DNA of 64,000 bases from Limnoperna fortunei (GCA_944474755.1 OX104115.1:73384993-73448992), one strand, 5' to 3'. Counted from the first letter of the stretch, positions 36,810 to 50,300 are shown. Made by a program: numbers and translations. Notes: a model not told the origin generated them from the sequence alone.

Positions 36810-37130
36810 CTTAGTATAACTGACAATATACTGATGTACTTAGTATAACTGACAATATACTGATGTAGTATAACTGACAATATACTGATGTACTTAGTAT
36901 AACTGACAATATACTGATGTACTTAGTATAACTGACAATATACTGATGTACTTAGTATAACTGACAATATACCGATGTACTTAGTATAACTGACAATATA
37001 CTGATGTACTTAGTATAACTGACAATATATTCATGTACTTATTAGTATGACTGGCAATAAAATGATGTACTTATAATGATTGGCCAAATCCTGATGTACT
37101 AAGTATGACAGTCGATATATTAGTGTACTT
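36810..37130. repeat. 29-bp minisatellite
   Basis: About 11 head-to-tail units beginning CTTAGTATAACTGACAATAT, each 29 bases. The middle units are nearly identical, one is short by 4 bases, and the last three decay. This pattern points to recent turnover in the centre of the array. Confidence 0.93.
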
Positions 37131-37647
37131 ATTCAGTTGAGCCGTTAAATTGCCTGAGACATGTACATGTACCAGTTTTTGTTTTACTGTCATAAAAGAT
37201 CGCCAACACATCCTGACGCTGCCTCGACCTAAGCTATCAACTTCCTGGACATGGGAGGAGAAGAAAGTTCATTCCTGCACTGGTACATGTATACACGGAT
37301 TTTCCAATCACGTTGCTAGCAGAAAACGCACTCGTCGTTGAACTAAATTCTACGCCAGTTGCGGCATGTCCAGCTCCTCACTTTGTTTCGCCTTCGTCAA
37401 AACTGCTCTAAATCACGCCCTTCCAGGTCTAATGGGCATACTCAAATAAACGAAATCACGACAATTTAAACAAGTGGTGGTATTTTATGTTGACTTGTTT
37501 CATAATAGCAGACTTCGACAGTTAAATAAAATCCAATCCCATTTTTAATTACCTGTGTATATTTAATCGGTTAGATATTTGTGGATTGTTGACATGTTTG
37601 TCTATAGAAAGCTAAGATAAATGTACATTTTAATGAAGAGTACTTAC

Positions 37648-37871
37648 TACTTTCGTTGTCTGATGTGTTCGTCAAGAACACAATAGATGGAAAAATATTT
37701 TCCAGTTTGCCTTTTGTATTTTATAAGACATATTTCATGACAATCTAGATCTGTTAATTCAGAAATTCTGTCATGGTGGAATTCCTTACTCGATAACTGA
37801 GCTGAACTTTTAAACAAAACTGTTTCAAAGGAAAATGTAAATGGATCCTTATTGATAATAGCATCAACCAT
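37648..37871 (-). CDS. Possible first coding exon of an unidentified gene
   Basis: A 74-codon frame opens at ATG 37871 in a good initiation context (A at -3, G at +4). It runs MVDAIINKDPFTFSFETVLF ... DLDCHEICLIKYKRQTGKYF ... LDEHIRQRK and reaches a consensus GTAAGT donor just after its end (CGAAAGTA|GTAAGT, phase 2). The composition is less AT-biased than its flanks, and CCAAT-like motifs lie upstream near 38090. I do not recognise the family and found no partner exon; chance remains possible. Confidence 0.3.
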
Positions 37872-38381
37872 TATGAACTAAACACAGCCAACCGGTATTG
37901 CTAAATTGGAACAAGGGCGTATAAATCTGACGATTCTTGCGTTTTTAAATCAACTATTCACTTTTGTCTTTTGTTCAATCTAATTAAAATCCGATGTTTG
38001 ATCGTTTTTGTTGACTTGAATGTCGCGTGGGAAAGCTAGCACCATTACAGGTCATATCCGATTGACCTTTTGTATTGACCAATCAAAAAGTAGCTTTACC
38101 ATTTTTTTGTGTCGTAAAATCTTCTGTAATTAGGAAATTACTGAAACGAACGTCTTAACACATATGTTAGCGCCGATGAAAATTGTAAACAAACAGATAC
38201 TTACGCGTCGTAAATACGGTCGTGACAGCATATTCTCACGTGCATATGCTTACTATGTGGGTTCGCTTTTATTCAACACGCTGTCTCGAAAAAAGGTGAA
38301 ATAGTACTGACAACAAATCAATAATATATACGTATGAAACAGTAGGCATTTTTCGTATCCGTTCGGAACATGGAGTAATGT

Positions 38382-38610
38382 ATTGATTGATTGGATGTTT
38401 GCTTAACGTCCAGCGAGCAGTATTTCAGCTATAGTCAGGACGGGAAGATTTAACAATAAATAAATCAACGGAAAAAGGTGGGATAGGACACAGGGAACAC
38501 AATTTTGACTGCCACACGAAATGTATGGAGTATTGGGTCGGATAATATAGCGGCTATAATGAGCTAACTATATTTTTTGTAATCTACAAAAGGGGTTTTA
38601 TCGCATACTG
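38382..38610 (+). repeat. Family B interspersed repeat, partial
   Basis: ATTGATTGATTGGATGTTTG start, then AACGTCCAGCGAGCAGTATT, AATCAACGGAAAAAGGTGGG and AGCGGCTATAATGAGC. The 3' end is absent. Confidence 0.65.
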
Positions 38611-39441
38611 ATAAAAGTTACATACGGACGACGTTTTGCTTAGAAAGCCTCAATTACTGACAAAGCTATAGTAACAAGATAAAACCAAAATTCAGTACAA
38701 TCATATTAAATGCATCCACTTAAAACCTTTTAAGAAATATATTTGTTGATACATGTACTGGCCTTGCTTATTTTGCCGGAATGTGCAGGTGAATGTGATA
38801 TGTTAATCAATTTTCAAGTTGGCTTTAATTATGTTACGTAGATTAAAGAACAAACACCAAATGCTGTTCAGGATTTTTTATCAGAATACCATATTTTAAT
38901 TACCATACGTAAGACATGCCACGGTAATCAGACATATTAGTCCGACTCGTACAAATCTTTTAAACAATCTTCTTAAACAAAAAAAATAATGCTGGTAATA
39001 ACTTGCATTTGAATTGACCCCGCAATTCATTGCACATGATAGATTCCCTACCTATTCTGTGATATTGTTTTATAGTGTTCCCGGAAAGATAAAGTGACCC
39101 CGCCAAAAGAAGAAAACTTCCTTAATAAAATTAAACTAATGATTCTTGGCAACGGAGAAAGGCAGATTGTCATGGAAAAAAATACCAATGATGTGCAGCT
39201 TAAGAATGTTTTTCCGTTTTATGGGAATTCACAAAGGAAACCACAAGTATTTGTCCATTTTAGGTTTGATTTTATCACACCATGGATTGGGTTCAGATGT
39301 TCCACTCAACAGAAGGTCAACAATTTCTGCATATGGCTACGTGATTTAAATTGACTCGGCCTGATATTTCATCCATGGGCTGCTACGTTAGATAGTTCCA
39401 TTTTCCCGAATATTTCCCGCCATTAATGTATTGTGTGTTCT

Positions 39442-40060
39442 ATAACTAGAGGCTCCTAAGAGCCTGGGTTCCGCACATGAAACCAGTTAAACAACTATTT
39501 AATTCTTTTCTTTTTATCCAGTGTTTCTTCCTATAAGAAATCGTCTAACAATTCTGCAAAAGTCACTTATTTTGACCCTGACAGTGGAATAAACCTTATA
39601 AGGAGTTGTCCAACGCATATGCATCAATAGTCATTTTGCAGATTAGTGATTAGCTGAACAATTTTGTATGGAACAAATTTTTCTAGCTCTTACAATCTTC
39701 AAGATATTCAGAAAAACTAACAAAAATTTACAATTTTGACGATGTACATGTAAAAGGCCTCGTCACACAACTTCAACTCAATAGAGAATCTTGTTGCTGA
39801 GGTAGGAGATTCACTTTAGATTTTCTGTATATGTTATACATTTTGAACTAAAAGACAAAAAAATACATCTTGACCCCCTTTCCTATTTTTAGCCAAGGCA
39901 GCCATGTTGGTTGATCAGCTGTCATGATTTGTGAAATTTCGTAGGACATATTAAAAATTATGTTTTCAGTGTTTCAAACCAGTCCTTCCGGTGGTTTAAT
40001 AAGAGAAGATTTTAAAAATATTTTCAAATTGGTTTAAAAACCAGTTAAATGGGAAAAACC
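39442..40060 (+). repeat. Interspersed repeat of AGAGGCTC type
   Basis: Begins with the small palindrome AGAGGCTCCTAAGAGCCT. A later part (about 39800-40020, with TTTTTAGCCAAGGCAGCCAT and CCAGTCCTTCCGGTGG) matches about 44520-44710 in the same orientation. It looks like an old dispersed element; I cannot name the class. Confidence 0.5.
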
Positions 40061-40958
40061 CTAAACAGTTGCTCTGAACCCTGAATTCATTTGTGTAATT
40101 CACATAGAGCGGAACACTTTTGCAATGTTAACTTTCTCTAGTGCTAAAGATTTTGAGAAAAAATGGGCAAAAATAAGTACTTTTGACAATTAAGGGGCAA
40201 TAACTCTTACAACTCCTACATATATATGTGGAAGAATTCAATATTCGGACACAAAGTGTGACATTAAAAGTAAAAAAAATATGTCCTTTTTTATATAATA
40301 TGTGGTTGTTTTCTTAAAGTACTATTTTCAGTTTAAGAAAACCTAGGTGGATAGATAAATTGTGTCTCTTGTCACTTACAATTTTGATTTTTTACATACC
40401 ACCATTTGTCCATTCTGTTGGTTACATGGTGTCCAAGTACCACTCACTTTATTCATATATGTAATCATATCGCTGTTTCCTTGTGTTTAATAATATTTTG
40501 AACTAAAACACAACTGAACTCCTGTCTTAATTTGAGAAAACTCAAATCCTGGGATTTAATAAGGTCCATACAAGTTTAGGACACAGTTACTTACAAACGT
40601 CCAAGTGATTGTACATTTTCATTTTAGATTTCTGAAAAGTGTTCTTGTGAAATCAACAAGAGGAAAAATTTATTATCTGGCTCAAAACTTCTGTTATTTT
40701 CTTCACAAGATTTTATGGGAATTGAAAGAAAATAGTGAATGTTTGTTTAGAACATTGACACCAACAATATTTGTTTTCATTGGGGTCAAATATGGGGTCG
40801 TATGTAATGAACAGAACGACATCCTTTTCTGTGTGTAGCTCTGATTTCGGCTAATTCGTTCTTAATTAATACAACATGGCTATCGTTAGATTTAACCATT
40901 ACTCATACATTACTGTGTATAACTATTGTCTTAATCTTTATTCGTGAGTTCAAACAAC

Positions 40959-41726
40959 GTTCGTAACATTAGACACAAATTTTTTTTCGTCGTCGTAATG
41001 AAGGCAACTATTTAGTTTTAATATTAATTGTGATTAGGTCACCGTTCAAAATCAAAACAACAACACTTTACAATAGTTTAAATGTCCCAAGACTACTATT
41101 TTTGGTTTAGCAGCTGTTTTAAACGACAATGCGTTATGTTCGTAACATCGGACTATACACGTCATTACCGAAGAAAGCAATGCAAATGATCTTAATAAAC
41201 AAAGATTAATGCATAAAAATGTCGTAAAATCCATTTAAACTTGACAAAAGCAATAATGAATGCTACAGTATTCTTAAATTATATCTGCTTCATAAGTTAA
41301 CTGTAAAAATTGTTGAAATTTAGTACATCGTTACGTTCGTCACCCATCTCCATCATGCGGACACGACAGGAAAAGTGTGAATTACGTCACGCTTTATTGT
41401 GCACAACTTGAGACAAATGCAAAATTGCGGAAACCATCTTGTCTATTAATAGAATCAAAAACCTATTCACGCTATAGTGTGGTATCATTACCAATTAACA
41501 GGTAAAGTTACGTTCGTAACTTTCGGACGACAAAATTCAGCTTTGATAGAAAATTATAATTATACCTGCACTTGACTTCAGATAATTAAACTGATAATGT
41601 TTCATGCTTAAAACCTTTCAATACCTGCTAGGAATATGACTTTCTAAGACAGTACTTCTTAGGAGTATTCATAATGTTAATTTTGGTCTAGCCCTTCATG
41701 TGGGCACTAAAAGTTACATACGTAAC
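40959..41726. repeat. Five GTTACGTTCGTAAC-like palindromes at regular spacing
   Basis: Copies or near-copies start at about 40959, 41136, 41329, 41507 and 41713. Intervals are roughly 177, 193, 178 and 206 bases. The sequence between them is not clearly repeated, so this is either a very worn satellite or a set of spaced sites. Confidence 0.5.
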
Positions 41727-43065
41727 ACACATTTGTATGACTCAATAAAAATATTTCTAAGCATCAAAAATATACAAAAATGAATGAACATTATATATTT
41801 ATCATTAAAACTTAAATTTGATCAGTAGAGACTAAACATGGGCTCACACCAACAATACCTGACATACCATGTTCTCCATGTCACATTTTCTTTTTTGATA
41901 AAGTGTGAATTGTGTTATTATTTTTTTTTTTAAATCCATAATACTTATCTTTCCATTTTGTATTTTTATTTTTTTAATATGGAGTAGGCATTGCCAAAAT
42001 GCGAGCACAGACAAATATGTTTTTCTAACTTTTAAACATAATTCCTTGTTTAAATTTGTTCCTTAATTTTGTGAGGACCTTATACTAAATATTGATGTAT
42101 TTTGGTTTTAAATTGGATAACACTACAAAGGTACAATATGGAATAATAAAAAAATGCAAGCAAAACACCTAGCGCAGCGGGGTGTAACACTATTTCACTA
42201 CATGTAGTTATAGCGTCAACAATAAGTAACTAAGTCAAATAGATGCCAACAATTTATTAATCTATTTATTAAGTCATATTTTGTAATGAACATTAAGCAT
42301 AGTTCCATTTATACAGATTTCACTCTTCCATTTTCGGACATACTTTCCGATCCCCTCCCATTTCAGAAGACAGAATATTTCATTAACTTTTGTTAAGAGT
42401 TATCCCGCTTTGGTCAGTGTTACTATCCTTCCCATAACCCCTACTTGGAACCCCTTTTCAAACAACCAATGAAAATTAAGTGCCTTGACCTAAAATAGCC
42501 AGGTTGACACAGTTTGCATTGGCGGAAAATATTCAAAATGTGTTCTATTCCGATATTTTAGAAATTTGTCAGTTAACAGCTGCATAATTCGATAAATAAT
42601 TATGTGATTAGAATGTGTTCTACGGTGAAATAACATATTGGTAAGGATAAGTTTGATTTTATGGATCCGTTCCGTTACTTATGTTTTATGTTGGTGGAAT
42701 AATGTGCCATTTGTGCCTCATACTCAGATGTTTTAGATTTTTGTCAGTGAAGAAGTTCATATTGTGATTAAAAACATGTGATAAGAAAGTGTTCTATCGA
42801 GCAATAACATTTTGTGAGGATTCTTTTGTTTTCTTGGATCAGTTCCAGTTACAGTTCGATGTTTCATGGTTTTATGTTGCAATATTGTGTCATTAGGGAA
42901 TATTATACTACAGTAAGTTTACTTTTTTCATGTTGAACTACATTACAGTTTGTTGTATTGTTCGTATTAAATAACGCATATACAGTTTGGTCAGCTATAT
43001 TGCATTTTATTAAATTTAAATTTACAAATTGAAAACGGGACCTGTCGCTGTGTAATGTGATGTTG

Positions 43066-43137
43066 TAGCTGCGGAACCGTAGCTTGTTATAATTTGGTCC
43101 ACTACATAAAAAAAATTACGGTTCCGCAGTTGTAGTG
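43066..43137. repeat. Inverted repeat around GCGGAACCGTA
   Basis: GCTGCGGAACCGTA at 43069 and TTACGGTTCCGCAG at 43119 are inverted copies, with weaker pairing extending outward (GTTGTAG and CTACAAC types). A hairpin with an AT-rich loop is possible; it may be a MITE core. Confidence 0.6.
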
Positions 43138-44329
43138 TAACTGATGATGATTATGTATATTTAGAGTTGAACAAAGTTAATACATGTTATAGTGTAGTTT
43201 TTAAAAAAATGTATGGCTAAAAAATATTTTCTTATTTGGCTAACAATCACGAAAATGTTGAGACAAATTTAAGTTAATTAGGGGTCCAGTAGCTCTTCAC
43301 AGTCTTGTTTGATATGTGTTGTATTTTTCTGATTTTGCAGTCCATATTATAATTATAAATCATTGTAGCATACTTTAAATAACGGCTAAGACTTTAAGAA
43401 ATAAATTTAAAACATCAAATAACCTTCTTCGGACTTAAAAAGGTACGAACTCGCAGCTTGTTATTCTTTTTCCGTTTTTGTGCCACAGGTAATAAACAGG
43501 CGATTATGTAATAAATATTGAAGAAATAAAATGGGAAAAGTTAGTTTTTCCTTAATTTTTATGCACATTAGAATTTGTTTGTGTTAGTCGCTGTTTTATA
43601 CAATTAAATAATTCATAATCTTATTCTTACCAAAATTGTTGAATTAGCAGGAAGAAATCAATTTACTTTTTATAGCGCGCATGAGCCGTAGTCGATGCAT
43701 ATATAGAGACAAATACTATATATTTGGTAAATAATGAAGAATTTACTGTAATTATGACATTATTCGAAACATTATTTTGTACAAATGTCAAAAGTGCGTT
43801 GTAATGTTATATGAAAATTCCTCGTGTAGTGTAAGGGGTAGTATTATCACGCTACTTTATTTTTTAAAATAAATCAAGAAGGCAAACAGCTTGCAACTAA
43901 TTTTTTGTTTGAAACGTAATATTATTTTAATTTCCATCAAATTCTAAATTTTTAATATATAATGTTAACACCACATTTAATATTTGTCGCTAACCTATGA
44001 CAGTGCCTCTAAATTCCAGTGGTCACGTGACGTCTTTCTTTTGTAATGGTGACGTCACATGAAATGCCTTTGATTGTCAGTTTTTAAAGATCGATTTAGA
44101 GATTCCAAAAAAAATAGTATGAAATTTTTGTTGTTATCTTTAAATATAACATTTACTTTTTATCGATGTCAACTTTATTTTTAAGTCTTTCTTTAAAATT
44201 AATGTTTGCCCTTCTTCATTCACATTGTTCCAGTTTTTTGACGAAATCAACTTCCGGACGAAAAAAAATCAATATCAGCATTAAGCAGATTTTGATCACG
44301 TGATTTCATTTTGATCACGTGACACGTAA

Positions 44330-44395
44330 TTGCCGTAGAGCTCACCGCTCTTCGCGGGCAGCTTCGCTGCCCGCTGCGAGCCGTGCCCGCTATTA
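44330..44395. repeat. GC-rich hairpin island
   Basis: In an AT-rich context, GCGGGCAGC and GCTGCCCGC pair perfectly around a 3-base loop, flanked by GAGCTCACCGCTC and GCGAGCCGTGCCCGC. Two TCACGTGA-type palindromes lie just to the left (44295-44325). Confidence 0.65.
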
Positions 44396-44504
44396 AAATA
44401 ACCATTGTGCTTTATGTTTTGATCTCATTTGGAAGTTTTAGTCTAAAAACATAAAAGAAATATATAACTTGGACTCAATTAAGTTTTGTAGGGCTTTGGA
44501 TGCT

Positions 44505-44770
44505 AAAGAAGGAAGGTCTCACTGGTTTTCCTGTATCTGCTATACTTTGTGAACTATATGCTTAAAAGTTATTTTGACCTCCTGGTCTATTTTTAGTCAC
44601 GTTAGCCATATTGGTTGATCTGCGGCCATGATTTGTGCAAAATTGGTAGAGAACATTTTAATATTCAGTTTCATTGCAATCCCTTCAGTGGCTTTGGAAG
44701 CGAAGATTTTTCAAGAAAAGTTAACGACGACGACGGATTCTAAGTGATCACAATAGCTCACATGGCCCTT
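44505..44770 (+). repeat. Second copy of the 39.4-40.0 kb interspersed repeat
   Basis: Shares the TATTTTTAGTCACGTTAGCC, GGTTGATCTGCGGCCATGAT and CCCTTCAGTGGCTTTG segments with the earlier copy, then ends GTTAACGACGACGACGG and GTGATCACAATAGCTCAC. Confidence 0.55.
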
Positions 44771-45084
44771 CGTTTCAAGTGAACTAAAAACGAAATGGAC
44801 AGAAAGTTCACATTCTATACAAAAAACAATAATTAGCATTAAACTATATGTGTCTAGAAGCTTTAATTTAATATTATATATGTCTGAAAAACATAATAAA
44901 TTTAAATTGAAATATACATAATTATGTAATGCTTGTTTGCCTTAAAAAAAGAACTGCAATGGGAATTTTAAGACGGATGTCAGCATTTCAGTATATACAA
45001 ATAAGTCATACATATGTATAGATATATTTACTGTCAACAGATCACTTTCTGCAGACAAGCAGAATATAGAGTAAAGTAGATTTG

Positions 45085-46021
45085 TTATACTTTCTTATAT
45101 ACATAAACAGAGTCATTCAGACCAAAAACAATTGAAGTAGACCGTAAATCATAACATATGGATGGATGCCTGTTATATGGTATCTGTGCAATAACAATCT
45201 CACTCTGTTGACCATCAGGACTAATTCTGAGTACTTTGTGTTTTTTGTTCGACTCGGTGCATAACACAAGAACGTGGCCTTGATCATCTCTTGTAATTCC
45301 ATGTGCTTTACCAATGTTCGGATCCCTTAATATAGTTAAAGTGTTCCCATCTGCATCAATACAGTATAACGTGACGTTGCACATATAGTAGATACGCCCT
45401 GCCTCACCAACACAAGTACACCAGGGTTCATGGACCAATTGTATCGTACGTTTTACCACCCCTGACATGTCCGTAATCTTTATTGTGTTATCCGTACAAC
45501 CTAGAAACAGCTGGTTATCTTGGTACGCAATTGTTGTACACCCAAAATTTACACGTCTTGTTTGAATAATTTGTCTCTTCCTTACATCTACTAACCCTAC
45601 AAACGCCTCAGTTACCGGAGAAAAATCAGACGATTCAACTGTAATACCAGAGAATTCGATATATGTGACACCCATTATAACAGCTATTATGCTTTTGTTT
45701 ACCACAGCTATACGAAATGGTCTTTGAGGTATTGGAATGACATATTGTTCTTGTTGTTTTTGTCTTGTCATTTGATATGTTACTAGTTTTCTGCCAAGAT
45801 TATCAGCTATAACCAACAATTCATCATCTAACAATTTCATATCACAGATGACTGAAACATTGACCAGAAAGTTATTAGCAAGTGTATACTTGTCCTGTAC
45901 GTATTGTACGATATGACGTGAAGTAATTTCCAATTCCATGTGTTTGGTGTTACAGATCTGACACATAGTCACGCTGCAGTAAAAACACTTTGACACAGAT
46001 GATCCACTACAAAAATCGCAC
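45085..46021 (-). CDS. B-box-like zinc finger and beta-propeller protein, 3' exon
   Basis: One long exon on the minus strand. The acceptor TTTATAG lies at 46022-46028, and the frame continues from an unseen upstream exon (one base G completes a split codon). The first 30 residues, CDFCSGSSVSKCFYCSVTMC then QICNTKHM, show CxxC-CxxC-CxxC-H spacing like a B-box zinc finger. About 290 residues follow with the repeating strands of an NHL-type beta-propeller: VICDMKLLDDELLVIADNLG, YIEFSGITVESSD, TTIAYQDNQLFLGCTDNTIK, GRIYYMCNVTLYCIDADGNT, AHGITRDDQGHVLVLC and TSIVFGLNDSVYVYKKV to the stop. In bivalves this pairing is common in TRIM-like proteins, but here no RING or long coiled coil is visible between the two parts. 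It could be a short TRIM-like gene or the 3' end of the Roco gene upstream. Confidence 0.75.
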
Positions 46022-46457
46022 CTATAAATAAATTTTAACTCTTTTCACTCAACATCAGAATAAAAAAATTCAGCCTAAATTTATGACATAAAACAATAAC
46101 AGTTTATGATGATGTCTTATGGTTAACATTTGCAAAAGGAATCACCGGATCCTGTATGTACAGGTGGTTTGTTTTCCAAATTCTAAAAAGTTATTACTTT
46201 GTTCGTATGTAATATTAGTTAAAAGATTGGAATTATATTTTGTATTATTGTTCGTTTTTAATTTTTTTTAAATTAAACGCGCGCCAAGTGTTTATCATTT
46301 AAACATTACAGGGGAAATATTATGGAAATATGGCTAGGTAAGTACCCAAGATATTAATAAAAACAAATAAAACATATTAAGGTTTTCCACCGCTCGGATC
46401 GCCGCAATAATATATCTTAATATGAAATTATGATTTATTGATTTATACAATAAAAAA

Positions 46458-46727
46458 GGGGCCTCGGTGGCCGACTGGTTAAGGTAGTTCGTTTACTATT
46501 GATCACATGGTCTGTCAACACTGAGATTGCGGTTCGATTCTCACTGCAGCCAGGGTGTTTCGACTCAAATCTTAATTGACAAGGATTGCCAGGTTTCCTA
46601 CCGCAGGTCGGGGGTTTTCTCCGGGTACTTCGCGTTCTCCCCCAATTAAAGCTGGACGCCACGATATAGCTGAAAAAGTGTTGAAAGTGGCGTTAAGCAC
46701 AATTCAAACAAACAAACAAACAAACAA
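46458..46727 (+). mobile_element. Full-length family A SINE
   Basis: GGGGCCTCGGTGGCCGACTG head with a good box B (GCGGTTCGATTCTCACTGC), body TTTTCTCCGGGTACTTCGCG and GGACGCCACGATATAGCTGA, and tail (CAAA)n. One of the best kept copies in the window. Confidence 0.88.
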
Positions 46728-46982
46728 GAAAATAATTACTACTATGTATAACATATCTGCCAGCCATTTCATTCCGCTAACTTTTTGAGTCTTATTTTAA
46801 TGGTCAAAACACCTAAAGTAAGGGTAAGCACACGTGAATCAAATAACCAAATTAAAAAATACAATTATGTATTGAAACATTGAATTCACGCATTATATTT
46901 ACTTGTTTCTTTTCATTTACCAAATGTTTTTATATACAAGATTTTGGTTCTATTCGGTTATAACGTTAAATTTAACTACTTG

Positions 46983-47330
46983 GATTTTGCTTTTCGTACA
47001 GCGATCAGTATTTCACATATAGTCAGGACGAAAACATTTGCCATAGAGCTACATATGTACGTCAACATACAGTGATGTTAAATTACAATGACGTTACATA
47101 GTCCGCGTAAGCCGGTACAAACGTTACGTTCATAATTTAATTTAGTATATATTCTCCGGAACTAATATCATATATTGGGTCGTAGTTTGGATTCAGGCAA
47201 CTATGGAACGTCTTATTATGTAATGTGTAACTTTAAATTTGATAGCAATGACGTTACGTCAACGAAAAGTGACGTTACATTGTAATGACCTAACATAATG
47301 CACGTTACTCGGTACAAACGATATTAAAAT
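46983..47330. repeat. Family B fragment and a 197-bp spaced direct repeat
   Basis: 46983-47041 matches the family B core (AGCGATCAGTATTTCA, GTCAGGACGAAAACA). A stretch of about 70 bases starting TACGTCAAC and rich in TGACGTTAC and GGTACAAACG then occurs at 47058 and again at 47255. Confidence 0.6.
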
Positions 47331-50300
47331 AAATTGACTTCAAACAAAGACTGGGAGAACAAAAAATGTCCAAGACACACAAAATCGAATGTCACAGCAA
47401 ATTTTATTGTCAATGCAAACGCATACAATCATTTTTACTGTCTTTTTTAGTGAATGACGGAAGGATAACGAATGCAATTTGCAACGTTTACAGCCAAAAG
47501 TAATATGATTTCCTCAAATTTAGCAAATAGTTTCATGAGACAGACAGGCGGACATAAAAACAAATTTTTAAAGAAGTTTTCAGAAAAAAAAACAGATACA
47601 AAAATTTGCCACTATTAGTGTGCTACACATTTTACAAAATCTGTAGCGAATATGACCCTTTTCAACACAACTGCATGCAACACATCGACGCCTTATTGAT
47701 GATACTAAGTTAGTCAGAAGAGCTTGATGAATGTTATTCTAAACTAGTGCCGAGTCCATTTCCGGCAACATAACTGGTTGATTCGGTTAACGACGTTATC
47801 TACGGTCCATTTCGTGCAATAAATGTACTTGAGGTCTAGCCGTCTAATCTGACACAATGATTTGTTTTCGTTTAAAGAACGCATATCTAGTAAAAACGTT
47901 TTGCAAAGACCTAAGTTCTTTAAGAATGGAATGAAATGAATCGTCTATTTCACAGCTAAAATTTCCTTTGATGACTTGCAGAGGGTTTTGACCGGTTGAA
48001 TATAACTGTACTGGTAACGTGGCATCCAAACTTTAACATTTAGATAAGGCGTGTGTTGTTTATGTAGCAACCTAATTCCCTAACAACATCGGTCTAAGTA
48101 CGTCCAGACAGCAGCATTTCGATTGTTTGATTTATGTCATCTTGAGGCTATATTCGTCTCAGATAAATGCATCCTCACAAGTCAGGGTTTTTGTGTCCTC
48201 TTTTGTCCACGAAACCTGACAAACTTAGCTAGGAAATTCCAGGGCTAGAAGTTTGTCACCTTGGTTATTTTGATTACATCTTGTTGAAATATTTGAGCAA
48301 AACCAAGTAACAGCACGGCACATCCGCAGGAGGCGGACTAGGAAGCAACTATTATAAAGTTTAAGATCAATATGTTATGACTTGTTTACGTCATTTATTT
48401 TAATTGACATTCAATGACCAAGGCCATTCGTTGGTCAGTCTTTGTCTAAATTTCTGACAAGAAACACCGTCATTTGTATCGTTATCTTCTAGACTTGTAT
48501 ATTATTTTTTGTTTATGCTCTCCGATACTTAATAAGCTTACTGGTTGGTAAATTCTTTAGACTGACGAGTCACACACTCAAACCGTGAATAATTATTCAA
48601 AATGCATTTATAATTTTGTGTCGTCCTGGTATTACAACTTGGTCTCTATGGTCTTTGCATGTAACTAAGGTTGTTTGTTGAGGCACTGACTGGATCTCGT
48701 GAACTAATTCTCTACTGCGAGATCCAAACTACTATGCCATAAACTAAATCATATTTTACGAACGGAGTTGATGGTGACGTAGTTTCCTTCGTTCATCTCG
48801 ATCTTTACCATTGTCACATACGAACAGTGCCTGACCTCTTCATAAAAATGCCTTATAAAATGTGATATAACTCAGGAGAATAAGAAGAGTTTTTAGCTTA
48901 CCCAATAGATTACTTTCTGTATGGGTTTTTCGCCACATTTGGAAATTTGTCATTAATGTCATAGTTTTTTTGGCGGGAGGGAAGCTTCAGAACCGTGCAA
49001 AACTTTCATATTTGGCAGTCAATTTTAATTTTAATTCATCGTAGGATTTCATTTTACATGTTAGCTGTATATACAGGAGCTGCTGCAGAAAAAGTAAATT
49101 AAAAGAAATGGAAACACTAGGAAGTCAGTTACTTATTATATTAAAGTTAAGAAAATTTAATTTCAAAAACCAATAAAAAAGATCTGTGAAGTAGCATACT
49201 ATTAGTGATTTTTTTTCTGAACAATAATTATCCACATCTGTCATTTAGTATATTTATTTATTACTGTATCTAGTCAGAAATGGTATGGCGTCTGTAACTA
49301 GTGAATTAGGTATTAGCACCAATCAATATAGTGACTTTGTAGTTAGTTTCTAAAAATATGGGCGGGAACAGTTATTGTTAATGTGATCAATTAAAAATAT
49401 AAACAAGAATTTTTTCAACTAGCACAAAATTGATAGATTACACTTTTGTTATAATTAGGATTACATTTGGTTTTTATATTCTCATGTGAAATTTAATATT
49501 TGTCTAAGTATTTTAGTCTTGTCTTGCACCGGGCTTGAGAAAACACAACATACATTTGCCAACTATTTGGAAAGCACCTTTCAGATATAAACATATAGCA
49601 AATAAGCACTTTCAAAACTTTTCCCAACAAATTACTTAAAAAACTCTTACGAATAATTCCATATTTCTTTGCTTCTTTCTGAAATAAAAGAGTTATCTTG
49701 TAATAGGCAAGTTATGTATGTTAAAGGTGGAAATATTTTGGCATGAAAATATTTCGACTCGGAATTTGGTCATTCATTTTTAAAACTTTGTGCTTCGTAA
49801 CAAAACTCCAAACAATCCAGCAATACATACATTTATAGGTATTTTGTTATCCCCTAGCAAAAATTGTGAAGTCCATTGCTTAATTACGTCAAAAAAAAAA
49901 TTAAAAGGGATAAATATTCTAAACAAAATACCATATGTCGTTACATTTGACTGACAAGTCGAGTGGGCATAGACGGTATCAGTGTAACAGTAATGACAAG
50001 AGATAAACATGTAATTTATTGTATGCATTTGTGTTATCGGAAGTTTATCTATTTGATAATAAAAAATATGTTTAAAAATCATAACTATATTTGTACCACG
50101 TAATCAAAATATATAAAGAGTATACATTTCTTACTAATTAAAGACATAATAACTGAGTAATTTTCAGATGCAAAAGTCAATACAAATAAAATTTCATTCT
50201 CAATTATCAGCTGAAGAAGCTACTTTTAAACATTACCGTCTTCTTTAAATAGGGTTTCATTGTCTCTTCCATTTTTATTCTGCAAATATAGTATCATATA

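Noticed and set aside
39094..39354. Two overlapping frames of 86 and 67 codons
   Set aside because: Open in two frames at once with no recognisable protein; more like chance or an old element.
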